Origin: DATBAK01 sp036787815
GTDB taxonomy: Bacteria > Actinomycetota > Acidimicrobiia > IMCC26256 > PALSA-610
DNA length: 14,389 bases
Direction: 5' to 3'
Assembly (NCBI GenBank): GCA_036787815.1
Contig: DAIQOP010000083.1
Span: 1 to 14,389, forward strand
In this document: piece after piece, positions 7,607-12,862 of the stretch
Position numbering within the stretch: position 1 is the stretch's first letter
Layout: each line of letters opens with the position of its first letter
The notes under the pieces: model-generated
Seen by the model: only the letters and a program-made list of their open reading frames with translations
What the model was told of the DNA's origin: nothing
Database searches by the model: none
Made by a program: the position numbers and the translations under genes

Positions 7607-9916
7607 ATGTCCTCTCTCGCTTGGTTCGATGAGCTGTCCGTTGACGATGCGGAGCTCGCCGGAGGCAAGGGCGCCAACCTCGGCGAGCTGACGCGCGCCG
7701 GCCTGCCGGTACCGCCCGGGTTCGTGGTGACCGCCGGCGCGTACCTCGACGCCATGGACCAGGGTGGGGTGCGTCACGAGCTCGTCGAGATCGCCGGTGC
7801 CGTCGACATCGACGACGCTGCCGGTCTCGCCGCGGCTGCGGTGCGGTTGCAGGAGCTCGTCCACAAGGCCGGACTACCCGAAGCGCTGCAACGCGAGGTC
7901 CGTGCCGCCTACGAGCGCCTCGGGGGCGGTCGCGTCGCCGTTCGCTCGTCCGCGACGACCGAAGATCTCGCCGGCGCGTCGTTCGCCGGCATGAACCGCA
8001 CCTTCACGAACATCGAAGGTTTCGACGACCTGGTGCGGCGGATCGCCGACTGCTGGGCATCGGGATTCGGTGAGCGCGTCATCGCGTACCGCAAGGACCG
8101 GGAGATCGCCGACGAACCCGCGATCGCGGTGGTCGTGCAGCGGATGGTGGAATCGGAGCGCAGTGGCGTGATGTTCACCGCCGACCCGGCGACCGGCGCC
8201 CGCGACCGCATCGTGATCGAAGCTGCCCTGGGCCTCGGCGAGGTTGTCGTGGGCGGCCAGGTCGAGCCCGACACGTACGTCGTCACCAAAGAAGGCCCGC
8301 GTGTGCTCGACGTGCGAGTCGGGTTGCAGACGCAGGCCATCTTCCGCGATGCCGACGGCGAGCATCGTGTCGACCTCCCACCCGACGTCGGCGGCCGGCG
8401 CGTGTGCACCGACGACGAGATCCTCGAGCTCGCGCGGCTCGGCGAGACGATCGAGGCGCACTACGGGAGCCCCCAAGACGTCGAGTGGGCGATCGCGGGC
8501 GGGGCGTTCTTCATCGTGCAATCCCGACCGATCACGACGCTGGAGACGGACGCTGTCGTGTCGTCTCCCGAGCCCGCGGCATCACTCACCGCGGGCGAGG
8601 TCATCGTGCGCGGGCTCGGCGCGGCGCCCGGGCGGGGGAGCGGCCGTGTGCGCCAGCTGCGCTCGCCGGCCGAAGGCGATGCGTTCGCGACCGGTGACGT
8701 GCTCGTCGCCCCGATGACCAATCCCGATTGGGTCCCGATCCTTCGGCGCGCGTCGGCACTCGTGACCGACAGCGGCGGGATGACGTGCCACGCCGCGATC
8801 GTGAGCCGTGAGCTGCGGGTGCCGTGCGTGGTCGGGGCGCGGCGCGCGACCGAGCTGTTGCGCACCGGAGAGATGGTCACGGTCGACGGTACGAAGGGCG
8901 TCGTGCTCGCGGGCGCCGATACCGCCGCCGTCGCCACGTCCGTCGTGTCGGTCACGACCGGGGCCGCGACGGCGGCCGCGGCCGGCCAACCGGCAGTGGT
9001 CGAACCCATCGCGACCCGGTTGTACGTGAACCTCGCCATCGCCGATCAGGCCGAGCGTGCCGCCGCGTTGGCCGTCGACGGCGTCGGCCTGCTCCGTGCG
9101 GAGTTCCTGGTCACCGAAGCGCTCGGCGGGGTGCACCCGCGGGCGCTCCTGGCCCGTGGCGGGCGTGAAGAGTTCCTCTCGCGCATGAGCGAGTCGTTGC
9201 TCCGGATCACGACGGCGTTCGCACCGCGGCCGGTGGTGTACCGCACGATCGACTTCCGCAGCAACGAGTTCCGCAGCCTCGAGGGCGGCGCCGAGTTCGA
9301 GCCGGTCGAGGCCAATCCCATGATCGGGTATCGCGGGTGCTTCCGCTACGTGCACGAGCCCGACCTGTTCTCGCTCGAGTGCGAGCTGCTCGCGCGGGTG
9401 CGGGAGGAGACTCCGAACCTGCACGTGATGATCCCGTTCGTGCGGACGCGTTGGGAGCTCGAGGCGTGCCTGGAGCTCGTCGACGCCAGTCCCCTCGGCC
9501 GCCAACGCGGGCTGCATCGGTGGGTGATGGCCGAGGTTCCGTCGGTCGTCTACCGCATTCCCGAATACGCGACCCTCGGTATCGATGGAGTGTCGATCGG
9601 TTCGAACGACCTCACCCAGCTGATGCTCGGTGTCGACCGTGACTCGGAGATCTGCTCGGAGCTGTTCGACGAGTCGGACGCTGCGGTGCTCGATGCGATC
9701 GCGCGCATCATCGAAGCGGCGCGGGCCGCGGGGATCACCTCCTCGCTCTGCGGTCAGGCTCCGTCGAACCGGCCGGAGTTCGCCGAGCATCTCGTGCGCT
9801 TCGGGATCACCTCGGTGTCGGTGAATCCCGACGCGGCCGATCGCACCCGCATGGCGATCGCGTCGGCCGAGCGCCGGATCGTGCTCGAAGTCGCCCGGGA
9901 GTCGTCCGCCGGCTGA
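7607..9916 (+). CDS. ppsA: Phosphoenolpyruvate synthase (pyruvate, water dikinase)
   Basis: A 769-residue cytoplasmic enzyme converting pyruvate, ATP and water to phosphoenolpyruvate, AMP and phosphate, the entry to gluconeogenesis from C3 compounds. The N-terminal ATP-grasp domain shows LAGGKGANLGEL, VAVRSSATTEDL and WAIAGGAFFIVQSRPI (to about 310). The swivelling phosphohistidine domain has DSGGMTCHAAIVSRELRVPC with catalytic His395. The C-terminal TIM barrel has GVGLLRAEFL, YRTIDFRSNEFRSLEGG, NPMIGYRG, GSNDLTQL and SSLCGQAPSNRPEFAEHLV with catalytic Cys715. That CGQAPS ending points to PEP synthase rather than pyruvate, phosphate dikinase. The size is close to the E. coli enzyme. GGAGAAG at 7593-7599 is a good Shine-Dalgarno for ATG 7607. 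It stands alone on its strand between the GH36 gene and a convergent gene 9 bp beyond its stop. A DosR-like box lies upstream. Confidence 0.95.
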   Translation: MSSLAWFDELSVDDAELAGGKGANLGELTRAGLPVPPGFVVTAGAYLDAMDQGGVRHELVEIAGAVDIDDAAGLAAAAVRLQELVHKAGLPEALQREVRAAYERLGGGRVAVRSSATTEDLAGASFAGMNRTFTNIEGFDDLVRRIADCWASGFGERVIAYRKDREIADEPAIAVVVQRMVESERSGVMFTADPATGARDRIVIEAALGLGEVVVGGQVEPDTYVVTKEGPRVLDVRVGLQTQAIFRDADGEHRVDLPPDVGGRRVCTDDEILELARLGETIEAHYGSPQDVEWAIAGGAFFIVQSRPITTLETDAVVSSPEPAASLTAGEVIVRGLGAAPGRGSGRVRQLRSPAEGDAFATGDVLVAPMTNPDWVPILRRASALVTDSGGMTCHAAIVSRELRVPCVVGARRATELLRTGEMVTVDGTKGVVLAGADTAAVATSVVSVTTGAATAAAAGQPAVVEPIATRLYVNLAIADQAERAAALAVDGVGLLRAEFLVTEALGGVHPRALLARGGREEFLSRMSESLLRITTAFAPRPVVYRTIDFRSNEFRSLEGGAEFEPVEANPMIGYRGCFRYVHEPDLFSLECELLARVREETPNLHVMIPFVRTRWELEACLELVDASPLGRQRGLHRWVMAEVPSVVYRIPEYATLGIDGVSIGSNDLTQLMLGVDRDSEICSELFDESDAAVLDAIARIIEAARAAGITSSLCGQAPSNRPEFAEHLVRFGITSVSVNPDAADRTRMAIASAERRIVLEVARESSAG

Positions 9917-9925
9917 GGTGAGCGG

Positions 9926-11263
9926 TCAGCCGATCGGGTGACGGTGCGGGTCGAGGTGTTCGACGAACCAGTCGCGCGCGAGACCGGCGGCGAGCGCGAG
10001 GGTGCCGGGCTCCTCGAAGAGGTGGGTCGCACCGGCGACGACGCGCAACGCGGTCTCGCACCGCATCCGAGCCGCGGTCTGGCGGTTCAGATCGAGGACG
10101 GCGTGGTCGTCGCCCCCGACGATGAGCAGTGTCGGTGCCTGCACCAGCTCGAGACGGGGTGCGGCGAGATCCGGGCGGCCTCCCCGCGAGACGATCGCCG
10201 CGACCCGGGCTTCGGGATCGGTCGAGGCCCACAACGCTGCACCGGCACCGGTGCTCGCGCCGAAGTACCCGATGCGGGCGTCGTGGAGGCCGGGTTCGGC
10301 GCGCAGCCAGCCCGTCGCCGCGACGAGGCGCCCGGCGAGGAGCTCGATGTCGAACACGTTGCGGCGCTCGCGTTCCTCGACCGGCGTGAGCAGGTCGAAC
10401 AACAGCGTTCCGAGCCCGGCCTGGTTGAGCACGTTCGCGACGAATCGGTTGCGGGGGCTGTGGCGACTGCTCCCGCTGCCGTGTGCGAACACCACGACGG
10501 CCTTCGTTCCGGCGGGAACGGTGAGGTGACCGGGCAGCAGCACCGGGCCGGCGTCGACGACGACTTCCTGGTCGCGCGGCGCGTGTGCCGCCGTGGTCGC
10601 AGCGGGAACGTCCGCCGAGTCCGCACGGGAGCGGGCCTGCTGCAGCAGGCGCAACACCTCGGCGTCGGTGGTCTGTGCGAAATCTCGGTAGAACTGGCCG
10701 ATCGCCGAGAACCACTCCGGGCTCTCGAGCACGATCACCTCGTCGGCGACGTCACGCAGGTCCGTGATCGCGCCGGGCGGCGCGATCGGCGCCGCGACGA
10801 TCACGCGCGCCGCGCCGTGGGCGCGCGCGACCTCGCACGCCGCGCGCACGGTCGAACCGGTCGCGATCCCGTCGTCGACGATGAGCGCGGTACGACCGTC
10901 GAGCGAGATGCGGTCGTGCGGGCCGCGGAACCGCGCCGCGCGGCGGTCGAGCTCGGTGCGCTCGCGCGCCTCCACGGCGGCGAACGCGTCCGCGTCGACG
11001 CGCGCCCGGCTCACGATGTCGTCGTTCACCACGCGCACGTCGCCCTCGCCGATCGCGCCCATCGCGAGCTCCGGCTGGGCGGGAACACCGAGCTTGCGCA
11101 CCACGATGACATCGAGTGGGGCGTGGAGCGCCTCGGCCACCTCGAACGCGATCGGCACGCCCCCGCGAGGGAGGCCGAGCACCACGAGGTTCTCTCTCGG
11201 GAGCGTCTCCAGCCGGCGCGCCAGCCGGCGCCCGGCGTCGGCACGGTCTGCGAACATGACCAT
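9926..11263 (-). CDS. Phosphoribosyltransferase / alpha-beta-hydrolase fusion protein (Rv0571c-like)
   Basis: A 445-residue two-domain cytoplasmic protein. Residues about 1-215 are a type I phosphoribosyltransferase: VVLGLPRGGVPIAFEVAEAL, VRKLGVPAQPELAMGAIGEG, and the PRPP-binding loop VDDGIATGST with Asp130-Asp131. After a linker, residues about 235-445 are a dienelactone-hydrolase-like alpha/beta hydrolase: VVFAHGSGSSRHSPRNR, nucleophile elbow GASTG (Ser337), GGDD (Asp385/386) and ATHLF (His414), a complete triad. This order matches M. tuberculosis Rv0571c, which I recall as a DosR-regulon gene; substrates are not known to me. The start ATG 11263 is chosen because GGGAGGAA lies 2-4 bases upstream; an ATG at 11275 would overlap that Shine-Dalgarno, and ATG 11257 is also possible. 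It is downstream of the esterase-like gene by 39 bp, probably in one transcript, and convergent with ppsA. Confidence 0.88.
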   Translation of the reverse strand: MVMFADRADAGRRLARRLETLPRENLVVLGLPRGGVPIAFEVAEALHAPLDVIVVRKLGVPAQPELAMGAIGEGDVRVVNDDIVSRARVDADAFAAVEARERTELDRRAARFRGPHDRISLDGRTALIVDDGIATGSTVRAACEVARAHGAARVIVAAPIAPPGAITDLRDVADEVIVLESPEWFSAIGQFYRDFAQTTDAEVLRLLQQARSRADSADVPAATTAAHAPRDQEVVVDAGPVLLPGHLTVPAGTKAVVVFAHGSGSSRHSPRNRFVANVLNQAGLGTLLFDLLTPVEERERRNVFDIELLAGRLVAATGWLRAEPGLHDARIGYFGASTGAGAALWASTDPEARVAAIVSRGGRPDLAAPRLELVQAPTLLIVGGDDHAVLDLNRQTAARMRCETALRVVAGATHLFEEPGTLALAAGLARDWFVEHLDPHRHPIG

Positions 11264-11302
11264 GGTTCCTCCCATGCGTGACTTCCTCCCGGATGCTGCG
11301 AC

Positions 11303-12652
11303 TCAAATCCCGCTCGGGAACGTCTCCGGCGGCTCACCGCGCCCCCAGAGCGACGTTCGCTCGAGCGGTTCGAGTGCGCGGGTACGGTCGAGATGGATCA
11401 CCGCGTCGAACTGATCGCCGAGGCGGGCCTGGAAGTAGTGGCTCTGGCGTTCGGTCTCCGGGCGGTAGATCACGCCGATCGCGCGCTCGAGCCGGGGAAC
11501 CCGCAAGCCTTCGGCGACGATCGGCGCAGCGGTGTCGAGCCAGAATCGCGATGCCGCGACGTCGTGCAGCAACGACTCGTAGCTCCCCGGCAGCGCCGGC
11601 CGCACGTGCTTGCGTTCTGCCGGCCCGCCCCAGTCGGATGCCGCGGTGACGCGCCCGTCGTAGGTGCTGAATCCCACCAGCAGGCATTCGCTGCCGTAGC
11701 GCTGGCGCGCGAGCTGGCCAACGTTGAGCTCCCCGCGAGCGCCCATGGCGGTGGCCCGTGCGTCGCCGACGTGGGAGTTGTGTTCCCAAACCACGATCTT
11801 CGTGTGCCGGGCGTTCCTTCGGTCGAGGTGTTCCACGAGCGCGTCGAGCGTGCCGGCCATGTGCCGGTCGCGCAGGTTCCACGACGACACCTCGGCGCGG
11901 TACATCTGCTGGTAGTACTCCTCGGCGTCACGCACGACCCGAGCGTTCTGCTCGGCGAAGAAGAGCTCGTCCTCCGCGACCCAACCATCGCGCCGGAGGT
12001 ACGCATCCGCACGGCTGCGGAGCGCAAGCAGCTGCGCGACGACCTCGTTCTCGCACGGGATCGCGCGCTCGTACGCCAGCGCGTAGCCGTACGCCTGGCC
12101 TTCCCCACCGACGTGGTCGAAGCAGCTGTAGCGATCACGGGCGCGGCGGGCCTCGGCCGGGTCGACTCGATCGAGGTAATCGATCACGGCTTCGATCGAC
12201 GCTTGCAGGCTGTAGAGGTCGAGGCCGTAGAAGCGCGCCTTGGTGGCGGGGTGCGGATGGGCATCGTTGCGGGCACGCAGCCATTCGACGAACTGCACGA
12301 CGTCGCGATTGCGCCACATCCACGCGGGGAAGCGCCGGAAGTCCGACAGCGCGGCGTCCGCGTCGCGGTCGGCGGAGTTGCCCATGACATAACGGTTGAC
12401 GCGGTAGGCATCGGGCCAGTCGGCTTCGGCGGCGATCACGGTGAAGCCGCGCTCGTCGATCAGCCGGCGGGTGATGCGGGCGCGTTCCCGGTAGAAGTCG
12501 TGGGTGCCGTGCGAGGCCTCGCCGATGAGCACGAAACGGCGGTCGCCGACGAGCTCCAGCAGATCGTCGTAGTCGCCGGTCTCTCCGGTGACGGGGTGCG
12601 CAGCGCGCGCGAAGTACACGTTCGCCGTGTCGGCTGTCGAGGTCGTGCCCAT
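11303..12652 (-). CDS. Erythromycin esterase-like family protein (Rv2030c C-terminal-like)
   Basis: A 449-residue cytoplasmic protein of the erythromycin-esterase-like family (PF05139 type). Visible motifs: LIGEASHGTHDFYRERARIT (Glu45, His48, Arg57), AAEADWPDAYRVNRYV (Glu76), PAWMWRN, GLDLYS, IVVWEHNSHVGDA (His291, His294), VTAASDWGG, and IGVIYRPETERQSHYFQA near the C-terminus. The spacings Glu45-His48, Glu76 and His291-His294 parallel the catalytic residues described for EreB, so an active enzyme is plausible. Most chromosomal members are not resistance proteins and their substrate is unknown. In M. tuberculosis this domain is fused behind a phosphoribosyltransferase in the DosR-regulon protein Rv2030c; here the phosphoribosyltransferase is the next gene. 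ATG 12652 is preceded by AGAGAGGTG, placed in the loop of a small hairpin. The gene is divergent from the HAD-GH65 gene. Confidence 0.9.
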   Translation of the reverse strand: MGTTSTADTANVYFARAAHPVTGETGDYDDLLELVGDRRFVLIGEASHGTHDFYRERARITRRLIDERGFTVIAAEADWPDAYRVNRYVMGNSADRDADAALSDFRRFPAWMWRNRDVVQFVEWLRARNDAHPHPATKARFYGLDLYSLQASIEAVIDYLDRVDPAEARRARDRYSCFDHVGGEGQAYGYALAYERAIPCENEVVAQLLALRSRADAYLRRDGWVAEDELFFAEQNARVVRDAEEYYQQMYRAEVSSWNLRDRHMAGTLDALVEHLDRRNARHTKIVVWEHNSHVGDARATAMGARGELNVGQLARQRYGSECLLVGFSTYDGRVTAASDWGGPAERKHVRPALPGSYESLLHDVAASRFWLDTAAPIVAEGLRVPRLERAIGVIYRPETERQSHYFQARLGDQFDAVIHLDRTRALEPLERTSLWGRGEPPETFPSGI

Positions 12653-12653
12653 G

Positions 12654-12671
12654 TCGCACCTCTCTGTGCGA
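12654..12671 (-). promoter_or_regulatory. Hairpin presenting the esterase gene's Shine-Dalgarno in its loop
   Basis: On the minus strand a perfect 6-bp stem (UCGCAC pairing with GUGCGA) encloses the six-base loop AGAGAG, one base before the ATG at 12652. The ribosome-binding sequence AGAGAGGUG is therefore partly in the loop and partly in the stem. Folding could modulate translation initiation. The stem is short, so it may equally be chance. Confidence 0.4.
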
Positions 12672-12736
12672 GCGCGTCAGCGTGATGGTCGCTGCTCCTC
12701 TCCTCCATTGGCGCCCGAGTGCCCGGGCCGTACCTC

Positions 12737-12762
12737 GACCGTACGGCCGTACGGTCGTACGG
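12737..12762. promoter_or_regulatory. CCGTACGG palindrome array between divergent genes
   Basis: Positions 12737-12756 form a perfect 20-bp palindrome with half-site GACCGTACGG. Read as tandem units it is three adjacent octamers: CCGTACGG (12739), CCGTACGG (12747) and TCGTACGG (12755), each itself a palindrome or nearly so. A further half-copy, CCGTAC, lies at 12728. It sits about 85 bp upstream of the esterase start and about 100 bp upstream of the HAD-GH65 start. Such symmetry is typical of operators for dimeric regulators of the TetR kind, possibly with two dimers side by side. No regulator gene is in view. Confidence 0.6.
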
Positions 12763-12789
12763 GGCAGAGGCCGACGGCTTGTCCGACCT

Positions 12790-12803
12790 GGGCCCAAGGA
12801 CCC
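12790..12803. promoter_or_regulatory. DosR/DevR-like palindromic box upstream of the HAD-GH65 gene
   Basis: The sequence GGGCC-CAAG-GACCC fits RGGNC-N4-GNCCY, the pattern also found before ppsA. On the minus strand it reads GGGTCCTTGGGCCC and agrees with the ppsA box at 10 of 15 aligned bases. The centre is 66-67 bp before GTG 12863, almost the same distance as for ppsA. It could also serve the esterase operon, whose start is 138 bp away. Pattern-based call only. Confidence 0.5.
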
Positions 12804-12862
12804 CGCGATCGGTGGCTTCTGCGACACGTCAAGCGACGACAAGGTGGACGAGACTGAGGAGA

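Noticed and set aside
8582..9790. Leftward 402-codon frame inside ppsA
   Set aside because: Antisense shadow rich in Arg/His/Asp; ppsA motifs are continuous on the plus strand.
7607..9916. Pyruvate, phosphate dikinase (PpdK) instead of PEP synthase
   Set aside because: The C-terminal CGQAPS motif, domain layout and 769-residue length fit PEP synthase; PpdK is longer (about 870-880) with a different histidine-loop context.
11303..12652. Macrolide resistance gene
   Set aside because: The family name is historical. Chromosomal members in actinobacteria with this PRTase context are generally not resistance determinants, and no mobile element or resistance context is visible.
12728..12762. CRISPR-like or satellite repeat
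   Set aside because: Units are eight bases, contiguous, without spacers and confined to about 35 bp; an operator fits better.
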